Below, piece by piece: positions 9,227-19,703 of a stretch of 64,000 nucleotides of DNA; positions within the stretch are counted from its first letter, which is position 1, and every line of letters begins with the position of its first letter. Below the pieces are notes generated by a model. It had not been told where the DNA came from, did no database searches, and saw only the letters and a program-made list of their open reading frames with translations. This stretch comes from Lantana camara (taxonomy: Eukaryota > Streptophyta > Magnoliopsida > Lamiales > Verbenaceae). A program made the position numbers and the translations under genes. The stretch is from contig CM074858.1 in the NCBI GenBank assembly GCA_037501455.1, positions 102,024,001 to 102,088,000 on the forward strand, read 5' to 3'.

Positions 9227-10700
9227 CTACACACAATGCATGGAGTTGAAACACAACACTTGGTCAATTTTCACATCACCAAGGAGCTCGTTGTCAACAA
9301 TGTGCTCGCCGATGTTGCACGCCTCAACGCCTTTGGTCGCCTTGACCATGACATCCTCGTCGCCACGCTCGTCCCGAGCCGCGACCAACTCTCGCTCCTC
9401 TTGAGCAACACCTTCGGTCGTCCCGACCACGGCACCCTCGTCGCCACGCTCACCCCGAGCCACGATGAGCTCTCACTGAGCAACGCCTTTGGTCGTCTCG
9501 ACCATGGCACCCTCGTCGCCAAGCTCGTCCCGAGCCGCGACCAACTCTCGCTCATCCTGAGCAACGCCTTCGGTCGCCTCGGCCACGACAACCTCGTTGT
9601 CACGCTCGCGCCAAGCTGCGACCAACTCTCGCTCATCCAGAGCTTCATCTTCGATCGCCCCGATCATGGCACCCCCATCGCCATGCTCGCCTCGAGTTAT
9701 GACCAACTCTCGCTCATCCTCAACTTCACATTCGATTGGAACGCCATCATCCTTGGTCGAGTGACACCCCTCTCAACGACTACGGCTCTGATCTCATCAA
9801 TGGCAAATCCGAGCTCATTAGCATTAACACCCTGTAAGGTCGAACCTGGCCCATACAACCATGTACCGGCCTCATTTATCATCCTTTTCAAGATCAATCG
9901 CATCAACCTCTGCACCTTCACGAATGACACCCAAGTAGTTGAGCTGGTTGTACGCATGCTCAAATACAGCCTGGAATCCAATGATATTGTTAAGAGCACA
10001 AACAACATCAAACAATGGACTCCTCATGAAGCGCTAGCCCTCGACCATGTCCGTACGAGTCTGAACAGTGGATGCACCCTCGAACTCCTCAAGCTTCGCA
10101 TTCGGCTCAAGGCGCGCCATCTCGCTCTACTTAAGCCTTGCGCTCAGCTCAGAACGCATCTTTTCACCTTCCTCAAGCTTCGCGCTAAGTTCGGAGCGTG
10201 CCTTCTCGCTCTCGTTGAATCTTCTCTTAAACGAAACCAACCAGCGAATGTCACTGGATGATTCTCTTCCATCTTCTCGACTCTCTTCGCAAGAGCCGAC
10301 ATCTTGCCTTGAAGTGCTTGAGCCATCACATAGTTCCTGGATGCAAAGGTCGATTGAGCTAGAATATGATTTTCCTTCATCTGGACTCTTTCGTTCGCCT
10401 TCTCGAACTTGCCTTAAAAGTTTTCAAAGGACTTAGTGCGTAACTGGAGATTGGAGGTAGCTTGCCCATACAAATGTCTATGCTCGTTTTTTCTATTCTT
10501 ATAGCGGGAGGCAAGACGAGAAAAGTGCTCGATTCCTATCATAAGATTCCAAAAATAAGCCAGGTATGAGTGTTCGACATAGCTATACTGGACGAACATA
10601 AACCTAAGGAATTAAATTATACTACTTCCTCGATGGCCTCGTTACCAACACCCGAGCTCTCAACAACCCACTCAATCCGAGCACCCTGCTCGCAACTCAT
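9227..10700 (-). pseudogene. Antisense ORF relic, coiled coil plus 27-codon repeats
   Basis: On the minus strand, reading from about 10700 down, an ATG opens MSCEQGARIEWVVESSG. After stops and frame changes it continues with YLAYFWNLMIGIEHF (about 10565-10520), a helical stretch MAQALQGKMSALAKRVEKMEEN (about 10326-10261), ARSELSAKLEEGEKMRSEL (about 10200-10140), FQAVFEHAYNQLNYLGVIR (about 9977-9920), and then tandem units with DERELVAARDELGDEG (about 9640-9230). It contains several stops and at least two frameshifts, so it is not translatable as one protein here. It lies between the protease stop and the 3' LTR. Antisense ORFs in this position are known for Tat-lineage elements; their function is unclear. 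The 341-codon sense frame over this region is its shadow. Confidence 0.6.
9332..9730 (-). repeat. 81-bp tandem repeats, five units
   Basis: On the plus strand the units start with TTYGRTCG-like words at 9332, 9413, 9488, 9569 and 9650, with the next start at 9731. Periods are 81, 75, 81, 81 and 81 bp. All are multiples of three, as expected if the repeats once encoded a 27-residue protein repeat on the minus strand. Confidence 0.85.
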
Positions 10701-11050
10701 ATCAACTTTACTATTCCAACCCGACGAATAAGGATTGTGGTATGGAAAGCATCTCGACATACAGAAACCCAATCCAAGCAATTCAAGGAAAATAACTCAA
10801 GGATAGAGCTCAGAGATTACCTCAATGCTATGGAAAATCTGAGCAGCCCCTCGTTCTGCTCAAATGGATCCAAGCACTCAACACTCGTGGTAGAAATGAA
10901 TTCAGTTCACCGTGGAAATATTTTTTGAAAAGTCAAAACCCTAAAATACGGAATAATACGGTAGCGAACGACGCGAAAAACGCTTAGAAATTTCAAAATT
11001 TTAGGACTCGACATTCTCGCTCCACGAGCACCTCGCACGCCTCGTACTCG

Positions 11051-11067
11051 AGGAGCGGGGGGGCAAA
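11051..11067 (+). other. Polypurine tract of Tat-like element
   Basis: AGGAGCGGGGGGGCAAA directly abuts the 3' LTR start TGATTG at 11068. It would prime plus-strand synthesis. Confidence 0.75.
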
Positions 11068-11843
11068 TGATTGTACCGAAAAATGACTAAGTAACCTCCT
11101 CGTATTTTAGACTATCCATGATCCTCGTATTCCTAAAATTGACTAAGGCAAGGGCTCGTCATACCAAGTGCTCACCTCGTAAGTGCTTAGTATATCCCTT
11201 AAAATTGGCTAAGGCAAGCCCTCGTTCTACCAAGTGCCCAGCTCATAGGTGCTTGACATAACTCCTAAAATTGACTAAGGGAAGCCCTCGTTCTGTCGAG
11301 GGCCCAGCTCGTAAGAGCTTGACATAACCCCTTAAAATTAGCTAAGGGAAGAGCTCGTTCTATCAAGTGCCCACCTCGTAAGTGCTAAGTATAACCCCTT
11401 AAAATTGACTAAGGGAAGAGCTCGTCCTATAGAGTGCCCAGCTCGTAAATACTAGCATAACCTCTCAAAATTGGCTAAGGGAAGAGCTCGACTTGTAAGT
11501 GCTCGGCATGTAAGTGCTCGCTCCTTGAGCGCTTAGCACGAGCCCAACGTCGACTGTTGCCCCCACTCGCCAACCACCCCACGATCTAAGTACGTGGTCC
11601 GTAATTCTCGCGCCCACTAAGTCAGATCAAGCTCGCGCCAGCTCCGACCAGGAGTATAAATATCATTTCTTTCACCAAAAAAGGGACACACAAAATTACA
11701 TACCGAAACTCTGCCGAAATTTCAGCTCAACTCCCTTCAATCCAAACAATCGGATTTGGTAAAAGAACCCACATTTAATTGATTCGTCGGAGATTCGAAG
11801 CCGACTACACACTTTCAAAGGCGACCAATTTCCGGCGTTATCA
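11068..11843 (+). repeat. 3' LTR of Tat-like element
   Basis: Same 776-bp length as the 5' LTR, with three substitutions seen by eye. It is followed by GATTC (11844-11848), matching 5240-5244. Repeats at 11135-11523 and TATA box at 11655-11662 are conserved. Confidence 0.93.
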
Positions 11844-11848
11844 GATTC

Positions 11849-11963
11849 AAATAATATGCAAGACTCTCAATTAACAATTAATTCCTATGCCGTTCGACCT
11901 AGACTTATCACGACATGATGCTAGAACCTCGGTTTTGTAACCGGGCTCTGATACCACTTAAGA
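11849..11963 (-). other. Leader of inverted element B with Met-tRNA primer site
   Basis: GCTCTGATACCA at 11945-11956 is the inverse of TGGTATCAGAGC, the site complementary to initiator-Met tRNA. It sits seven bases from the end of LTR B. This fixes B as a minus-strand element whose 5' LTR is 14590-11964 and whose interior ran leftwards. Confidence 0.8.
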
Positions 11964-14590
11964 TGTAGCACCCCTAAACATAGAGATGCCACACCCCCGC
12001 ACTATAGGCCAATCCACATACGAAATAGACAATCCGTACATGAGCTAACCTATAGCGAACGAGTGACAAATAAAAGAAACAGGCTAGCTAGGCGGGACTA
12101 TACCCCAAAGCAATACCAAACCAAGACATGAAATTTGAAAGCGGAAGCATTAAATCATTAATACATATAGGTACCAACAGATATCAATACATTATCATCT
12201 CACATTTATCATACATGCAAAAGTCTCCATATGCTAACAATAACCATAACATACTAACTCCGAAATATCGATATCAATAACATGAAAGTGCATGAAGTGC
12301 TAGACTCAGCTGGACGACAAGACACGACTCTGACTCCCGCCTAGCACACGACCGCGACAACCTGAAAGGTGGGGCGTCAGTCCATGGAAGACTGAGTGAG
12401 GGGCATAAATATATATTAGCGTAATTAACATGCAAGTTATAACCTCGGGTAAGGTTTTATAACTAAAAGTAATATAAGTTCAAAATAACATAGAACTTGC
12501 CCGAGATTACAACTATCAATATTAAATATTTTGATCAATTTCAGGCATTCAATACGCGCAATACGTGGCCCGACGAGTGAGGGCAATTCTCCAACCTTAC
12601 TCCGACAGTGTACAATACATGCTTGCTTTATTAGTCAATAGGTGATCATGCAGTTCAGTTATCGTGCAATCGTGCGTATTGTATTCAAGCAAGACAATCA
12701 ATACGTGCAATCATGACAATAACCCGAGGATAATCCGTGGTGCTGGACCCGTCCCCAGTCTCCTTCTTCCTCCGGTTGATGGTGGGATTGCAAGGCCCCA
12801 CCATCCAATCTCGTTGAGCAGAGGGTACATGAATCCCTAAGGCCGGAACTCCTTCCTCCACTAATCTCCTAGTGGATTCAGGGGTCATCCCAATGTGGTG
12901 AGGATAGAGTTCGAGTTACCCGTCAGCCCATGCTTTCCCGGTTGGCTTAAACCTCTACCCTCGGGCCCAACGTGACATGCTTTACTCACCAAAACACGAT
13001 CAATCAATCAATCACGATACATGACTTGCTTTTCATGAACATGGCTTGCTTGTAATTGATATAAGTTTAGAAATCACTATAAATAGATATATATACCTTT
13101 TGGCTTGAAATTCCACATAATGGTTATACGGGTTCTATGTAACTAGCAATTAAACCTCACCTTTACTGACAAAAGACAAGTAGGGCACGACCTACAAAGC
13201 TTGCTCCTCATCTCCGGAAAGCTAGTCTGTGTAAGATAGACGTGTACACGTGAGACATGACTCTGAATGAACCAATTATGACGAACGACGAATATGCAAC
13301 GAGATGACGTGCAATATACAAAGTGGCATGAAAATATCATGTTTTGGCATGTAATTTATCATATAATAACAATTTGGGGTCAAAGAATGCATTGGGTTAA
13401 AATCCCAAAAATCACATTTTATGCAGTAGGTTTTGTTCTGCCAGAAAGCTGGGAACGGCCGTTCCGGGGTTGCAGTGTAAAATGGGAAGGGCCGTTCCCA
13501 TGCTTCACCGAAAACGCCCCTGCGCTTTATCATTTAAAATGGCGACTTATGCTGGGAACGGCCCTTCCGGCTTGCAGACCAAAATGGGAACGGCCATTCC
13601 CATGTGTGCGCCGTCTTTGAATTTAAAGGAGTGGGAACGGCCGTTCCCAGAATGAACTGGGGACGGGAAGGGTCGTTCCCGTTCCTCTGTAAATGCAGAA
13701 ACAGAGCAGAACAGGGGAGACTCTCGGCATAACAACAACAACACCCAAAACAATCTCAAATCCACATTAAAATGCAAGAATTCTGGGCATAAGCATGCAT
13801 ACATGATTAAGATACAATAAAACTCCATATAAACACTTATATCACTCAAGAACACCAAGAACTTCCACTTTCAAGCCCATACACCAAACCATCATATAAG
13901 TTCATGTTTTGCAAGAATTCATGGACCAAATCATGATATAATCATATATCCAATTAGCACACCACATCTAATCCATGTTTTCCCATAAATCCTAAACCCT
14001 AGCTATCACATGATTGATCAAGAATCAAATATTCAAGCATATGCCCACCTTGAAGTTAAAGAAATGAAGAAAGGAGATGATGATGGAGGATAAGCTCCAA
14101 CTCTTGGGATTTTTTCTTGAAAACCTTGATGATGATGATAAAATCTCTTCTTCCCTTTTCTTCTTGAAGAGCCGAGAGCAAGAAAGAAGGATATGTTGGT
14201 GAATTTTGGGATGAAAATGAACTAGGAAGCTTGGAGATGCATTTTTACATGATTCACCATCCTTGAATTGTGTGAAATGTTTTATTTGCAATTCAATCCT
14301 CCAACTTGGTAAGTCATGAAATCAAGGATGCTTTGTTTTGAAATATGATCATTTAAGTCCTAAGAAATAAAATGCAATTTGGTCCTTGATTTATAAAGAA
14401 GGATCATTTAAGGACAAGTTGGCAATTAAATCATATTCGTCAATTATTTTACGAAATAAATATTTTCAAGTTATGAAATAAATTCTCAATTTAATATGAA
14501 TTCATGAAATTCCATGAAAGTTTGATAAAATATATTTTATAGAATTATGATAAACATGAGAATGCAATTAATGAAATTAGGGGCGTTACA
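11964..14590 (-). repeat. LTR B (5' LTR of an inverted element of the same family)
   Basis: 2627 bp, from TGTAGCACCCC at 11964 to GGGGCGTTACA at 14590, so TGTAACGCCCC...GGGGTGCTACA on the minus strand. It shares long blocks with A and C, such as the region of 12760-12960, whose inverse resembles 4580-4780. It is clearly more diverged from A and C than they are from each other. Its right end abuts C at C's internal position 109, as if B had inserted there. It differs from A and C in carrying a different palindrome array at 13451-13680. Confidence 0.85.
13451..13680. repeat. Array of GGGAACGGCCGTTCCC palindromes in LTR B
   Basis: Six copies, exact or nearly so, at 13451, 13484, 13554, 13586, 13633 and 13665, spaced 33, 70, 32, 47 and 32 bp. 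The full palindrome is intact at 13633-13649. The array sits about 0.9-1.1 kb from the LTR start, similar to the GACACGCCCGTGTC array in A and C. Open frames rich in ERPFP across here are artefacts of the repeat. Confidence 0.85.
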
Positions 14591-17164
14591 GAAATTACGT
14601 GAATTATTTGACAAATGTGGTTAAATTGTCTAATTGCCCTGAAGTGATCATTTCTTAAATTGGTGGACTTGATTGCATTAACTTTACTTGGGACTTAAAT
14701 GACCATTTTCCATGAGTGTGAACCTAATTGCATGACTTATGATTTGGAGGGATTAAATTGCAATTTGTGCCTAGTCATATAATATCTAGCATATTTCACT
14801 TTATTGCATACAAACATATACACACATGATCCCTCCTTACTCTCCCTCATCCCGATCCAAAAAACCCAAGGAGAAGAAGTGGATTTCATCATTTTCAAGT
14901 TTGAATTCAATGGGTAATTGCATATTTTGGAGCATCAACATCATCACTTCATTTCATCTTCTCCTTTCTTTCATTCAAGGTAGAGCTTGAGACTTTGATA
15001 AATTCTTGATGCATGATTGAAGAAGGGTTTGAGAATTATGATATGCTTTCTTGTTTATTTGTGATTAGAAGCGTGATTATGATCTTTAGACTTGGAAACT
15101 TGCATGAATTCTTGATGGATATGAAGGGTGGATGATATGAAATTATATAGGGTTTGGTTGAAGAAGTCTTGATGATCTATACATGTTTTCATGGATTAAA
15201 TGGTGTCTAATTGATATATATGACCATATACATGTTATATGTTAGTTTTAGGTTCATTTCTTACATTGATTTGGTATTGGGATGGCTTGGGAGCCAATTC
15301 CCGTAACCATACCTTGTTTTTGCCCTATTTTTCGCCCAGATTGCTTTGACACGCCCGTGTCACTCCCCAATTCATTTATGACAGGTCCGTGTCGGAGGCT
15401 ACTGCCTCTTTCGCGAGTTCCGACACGCCCGTGTCTGCTTCCAGTGCAAACTTCACACGGGTGGTTCTCCCTCATCCGAACTTCAAATGACCTGATTTTT
15501 TAACCCAAAGAAACCTCTTGAAGTCTAAAACAACCTCCAATTGGAATAATCTCAATATATTTTCTATTTTGTGAGATATACTCCATTCTTTTAGGTGTCG
15601 CTATTTTCCCGGCAAACTGCACTCGCTTAATTTCAAGCATATGCCTTTTTCTCCTTGCTTTGAACTAGAAAACGAACCATATAGAATTGGAAAGGTCTTC
15701 GTGTATAGTTTCATTCACAATAAAGAAAACTCAATTCCCACTTCTAGAATTAAAGATATTCCAGTTTTTCCTCAACATGTACGTTTCCTAAAATTGTTCG
15801 TTTTTGCCAAACTTCACCAAAACCTCTCTTATTGCATTCCTTTCACTCTCTTGGCTCCCATATGTGAATTATATGAGTTATATACTTGGTTTATTGATAA
15901 TTATATTCTTATTTGACATTCCTTAATTGTTATTGAATGACTTATTCATCATGACTTTGCCGTGCGTCGTAAATGGTTCATGCGAGTCGTGTCTCACGAA
16001 CACTTGTCCCTTTTTACAAAGATTGTCTTTCCGTTGACGAGGAGCAAGCTTCATAGTTGTATCCTTGTTAATTGTCGGCACAGGTGAGGTTTAATTACTA
16101 GATATATAGAACCCTTACAACCCTATGTGAGATTTAAGCCAAACTGTATCTATATATCTATAGTTTTCCAAACTAATGGTTTTCAACTGATTTACTGAAT
16201 TGTATTGTATTGATTGATCGTATTTTGGGCGAGTATTATTGTACCGTGCACTGTGGGCCCAAGAGTTGGTGTCTGAGCCAACCGGGAAAGCAAGGGTTGA
16301 CGGGTAACTCTTACACTCGTCTCAATCGTGGGGATGAACCCTGAATCCACCAGGAGGTTTGGTGGAGAAAGGAGTCCCGTGCGTGGGAGTCATGTTCCCG
16401 ACGTACACCGTGTTTACCGTGGATGGTTCGGGCCTTGCAAACCCACTATCATTGGAGGAAGAAGGAGTCATTGAAACTGCTACGTGTGCACTGTAACTGA
16501 TTGCATGATCACCTATTTAATGAAAAGTATCGTGATTGTACACTGTCGGAGTAAGGTTGGAGATTGCCCTTACTCGCCGGGCCACTGATTGATTGATTGA
16601 TTGAAAATGATTAGTGTTTAATCTGACAGTTGTAATCTCGGGCGAGTTCTACGTTTTTCTTGAACTTATATTGTTTTCAGTTATAAAACCTTACCCGAGG
16701 TTATGACTTGCATGTTATCTGTGCTTATATCTATTATGCCCCTCACTTAGTCTTTTGTAGACTGACCCCTCACTTTTCAGTTTTGCTGGCTATGTGCTAG
16801 GCTGGATTGGTGTCGAGTCAACTCTTTCCTTTCGGGTCTAGCACGTGTCCATATCTATTTTGATGCATATGTATTGTTATCTATGACTTCATGGCATGAT
16901 ATATATATTTTTGGGAGATGTTAACGTATTGATATGTAAGGTTAGGTTTTGGTTTACTTGACAATTGCTCGTTAATGGCATGCTTCTGTTTATTTACTTT
17001 TGCATTGTAGTATTTAGTTTGGGGTTAGTCCCGCGTAGCTAGTTAGTCTTTTGCTTTCTTGTCTCCCGTTCGCTATAGCTTAGTTCATGTATGGATTGCC
17101 CGTTTCATATGTGGATTGAGCTGTAGTGCGGGGGATGTGGCACCTTAGCGTTCCGGGTGCTACA
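14591..17164 (+). repeat. LTR C (3' LTR), 5'-truncated
   Basis: Colinear with A from 2916 onward and complete at its 3' end, with the conserved block CTAGCTAG...GTGCGGGGGATGTGG and the end GGGTGCTACA at 17164. It is followed by AATAC (17165-17169), which matches the bases before A. Small open frames at 15254-15916 recur in part in A and are non-genic. Confidence 0.82.
15348..15465. repeat. Array of GACACGCCCGTGTC-type palindromes in LTR C
   Basis: Copies at 15348-15361 (exact), 15380-15393 (GACAGGTCCGTGTC), 15422-15435 (exact) and a decayed one near 15454. The third copy is exact here but mutated in LTR A. Confidence 0.8.
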
Positions 17165-17169
17165 AATAC

Positions 17170-19698
17170 AATATGCAGTGAGTGTACAAGTGCAGGACTT
17201 GAACACAGACACAACGAATCTAACTCCGCCTAGCGACCACCTGCAAGAAACTGGAAGAAAGAGAAAGAGGGATCAGTCTCTAGAAGACTGAGTGAGCAGG
17301 AGGTATACATATATATAGAAACATGCACATGCAAGTTATAAATCCCGAGCAAAGTTTTAGGTGAAATAGTTCCTGCTAAGGCAAGAAATCAATTACTCTA
17401 TACTCGAACTTTACAACTATCAATGTTACCATTAATTGCAATTTTAGGCTATCAGTGGCTCGACGAGTGAGCGTGCAAAATCTTCAACCAAACTCCGACA
17501 GTGTACAATGTTTGGGTTTCAGCTTTAAAGGCGATCATGCAATTATTAGGTTCCAATCATTACGATACAATCAGTTCAGTAACAGTACACAATCAGTTCC
17601 ATCCTTCTTCCTCTGAGTGATGGCCCGGGTAGCTAGCCCTCGCCATCCAATCAATATGGTCAATTGGTGCATGAATCCACAAGGACCGAAACTCCATCCT
17701 CCATTAACCTCCTAGTGGATTCCGGGTTCACCTCAACAATGTGGGGAGTGCAAGAGATCACTGTCGGCCCAATACCTTCCCGGATTACTCAATACACTCA
17801 ACCCTGGGCCCCAGTCAATGTGTAGTACATTATCTCGACAAAACAGAAAGGATCAGTAAATAGCAATAACAGTAGGTTCAATTTAATAAACATTTATTCG
17901 ATTACAGTCTTTAAAACAATATAAATATAAGTATAGTTTTTAGGCCAAAACTCATTCATGCAGGTTTTAGGGTTTATGTATGTAACTAGAACGAAAACAC
18001 CCTCACCTGACATGCGATGGGACAAGACAAGTGCAAGATAGTGCCTATTCGATCGATGGTCTCCGCCCTGGAAAAGAACTGGACAAGAAAGGAGACAGTA
18101 TGTACTTGTGAGATGAGACTCAATATGAAAACAATTGGGACACACGGCGATGATATGAGATGTTTGTGAAATGAGATGACATGGAAATGTTTATGTGCAC
18201 AATTAATGTGTCACGTAGCCAATAACAAACAATTCAAATTAACACATAAATCAATTAACAATTATATAGGTTTTTATCCATATAATAGCATGTACGAAAG
18301 CTCCTGAGGCGAAACCAATAACTTGTTTAACTAAAGTGCAATAGTTATACTTGGTCAGTCAAATACTATGTAGATTACAACAATTAATTGAACATTGTAA
18401 TTTATTTAATGATAACATTGAAATTCTAAGAATTAATTAAGTTAGTACCACTTATACTACATATATAATTACATACATGTATATACAGCGTGCACAGCAC
18501 ACCTACCACTTATATATATATAAACTAACATAATTAAACTAATATATTCATTAATCAACATGCAGATATCAATTAACATTAAATCATAAATTACCAAAGT
18601 TTAGATAACCAAATTTATTAAATTACCAAAATTGAACACAACACAATTATTTAGTTCATATACATATATATAATAAAACTCACGCACACATATACACACA
18701 CCACACTGCGTCCACCAATTAAATAACACAAACACACTACTTATCTAATGTGTATAAATACATGTATATATAAAATTCAAGCACACACTCACATATAAGT
18801 AATTAAACCCAACTTAGGATTTAATAGGTTTTACAATTAACACACACGTCCAAACATTTCAAATTAGCATATACATTTACATCAATATAGCACTCAACAC
18901 TTAACTCACTAATTAACATACTGATTGCATATACAATATCACCCCGAAAGGAAGTGGCATGATTTACATTATATACTGCAAGTGTGAACACATAAAAGCA
19001 CATTTATTATAAAAACTTTTACATACAATTTATACTCAACTAACAAGTAACAACCCATTCCAATTAAGAACAAAAACTAATTCTCTCATAATGCAAATCT
19101 AACTCCCACCATGCCATAACACGATTAACAATAATGGTAGGACTCAATTCAATCATTCAGTTACCATTTATACATAAACCCAGAACTAAACTAGTTCACA
19201 TTTACACAGCTCCCAATTGCAATTATATTCGAAATACATGAATTCACATTTAAAGAACAGAGTTCAGTTCCAAAACTGAAATACATATGCAGAAATGGGG
19301 AAGAGAGCCGCAGCTTACAAATCTGGTACCGAAGAGAGCCGCGGCTAGATATTTGTGTGTTGTGATATTTTGTGTGGTTGTGGCTCGAATTAATATACGG
19401 TTGGGGTAGAATTAAAGTCCCGAATTAAATAAAATGATAGGCAATGGGTTCAGAAATTTACTAAGAATAAAAGGTAAGGCTCAAGGAATAAGAAATAAAC
19501 GTGTACGTGTGTGATATTGTAATTAAGACAATTGAACGGCTAGACACGTACGTACGTAAATACAATTAAACCAAGCAAACAATTAATTAAACATACAAAA
19601 CACGTAATTCACATAATTAAACAACTAAATCACGTAACACTCGGCCTGTCCTCACTCGTGACGTCTTATCTGACTTGTCGAAGAAACGGGGCGTTACA
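17170..19698 (-). repeat. Right piece of split solo LTR
   Basis: Continues the minus-strand LTR begun at 2476-2806 and ends GGGGCGTTACA at 19698, the inverse of the family start TGTAACGCCCC. It shares short blocks with B, such as GAAGACTGAGTGAG and CTCCTAGTGGATTC. It is the most diverged copy and has no clear palindrome array. It is followed by GATAA, near-matching GACAA before 2476. The piece is very AT-rich and no gene is seen in it. Confidence 0.72.
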
Positions 19699-19703
19699 GA
19701 TAA

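Larger units (their letters stand above)
5245..11843 (+). mobile_element. Non-autonomous Tat-like Ty3/gypsy retrotransposon, complete and recent
   Basis: Complete 6.6-kb element: 776-bp LTRs at both ends (TGATTGTACC...GCGTTATCA), 5-bp TSD GATTC (5240-5244 and 11844-11848), primer site one to three bases inside the 5' LTR, a single gag-protease ORF and a purine tract before the 3' LTR. By eye the LTRs differ at three positions in 776 (about 0.4%), so the insertion is recent. RT, RNase H and integrase are absent, so movement would need enzymes from an autonomous relative. The last 2 kb of the interior holds an antisense ORF relic, a feature known from the Tat lineage (for example Grande). Confidence 0.9.
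2807..17164 (+). mobile_element. Nested LTR element (LTRs A and C) inserted in the split solo LTR
   Basis: Two direct copies of a roughly 2.68-kb LTR bound this segment: A (2807-4996), beginning TGTAACGCCCCG, and C (14591-17164), ending GGGTGCTACA. Both sides are flanked by AATAC (2802-2806 and 17165-17169), a 5-bp TSD, so A and C are the outer LTRs of one insertion. A lacks about the last 480 bp and C lacks about the first 109 bp. The whole original internal region is gone, replaced by the inverted copy B and the Tat-like element. The simplest history is insertion of B into C at LTR position 109, followed by one deletion that ends at 4996/4997. Confidence 0.75.

Noticed and set aside
9236..10261. 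341-codon plus-strand ORF in the Tat-like element
   Set aside because: It is low-complexity, built on the 81-bp repeats, and the minus strand of the same region reads as a more protein-like coiled coil with known positional precedent. The sense frame is the shadow.
13294..13858. ORFs of 108, 61 and 103 codons rich in ERPFP
   Set aside because: They are translations of the GGGAACGGCCGTTCCC array inside LTR B on both strands and have no counterpart in A or C.
15254..15916. ORFs of 73-91 codons in LTR C
   Set aside because: They are disrupted or shifted in the sister LTR A and carry no domain; they are chance frames.
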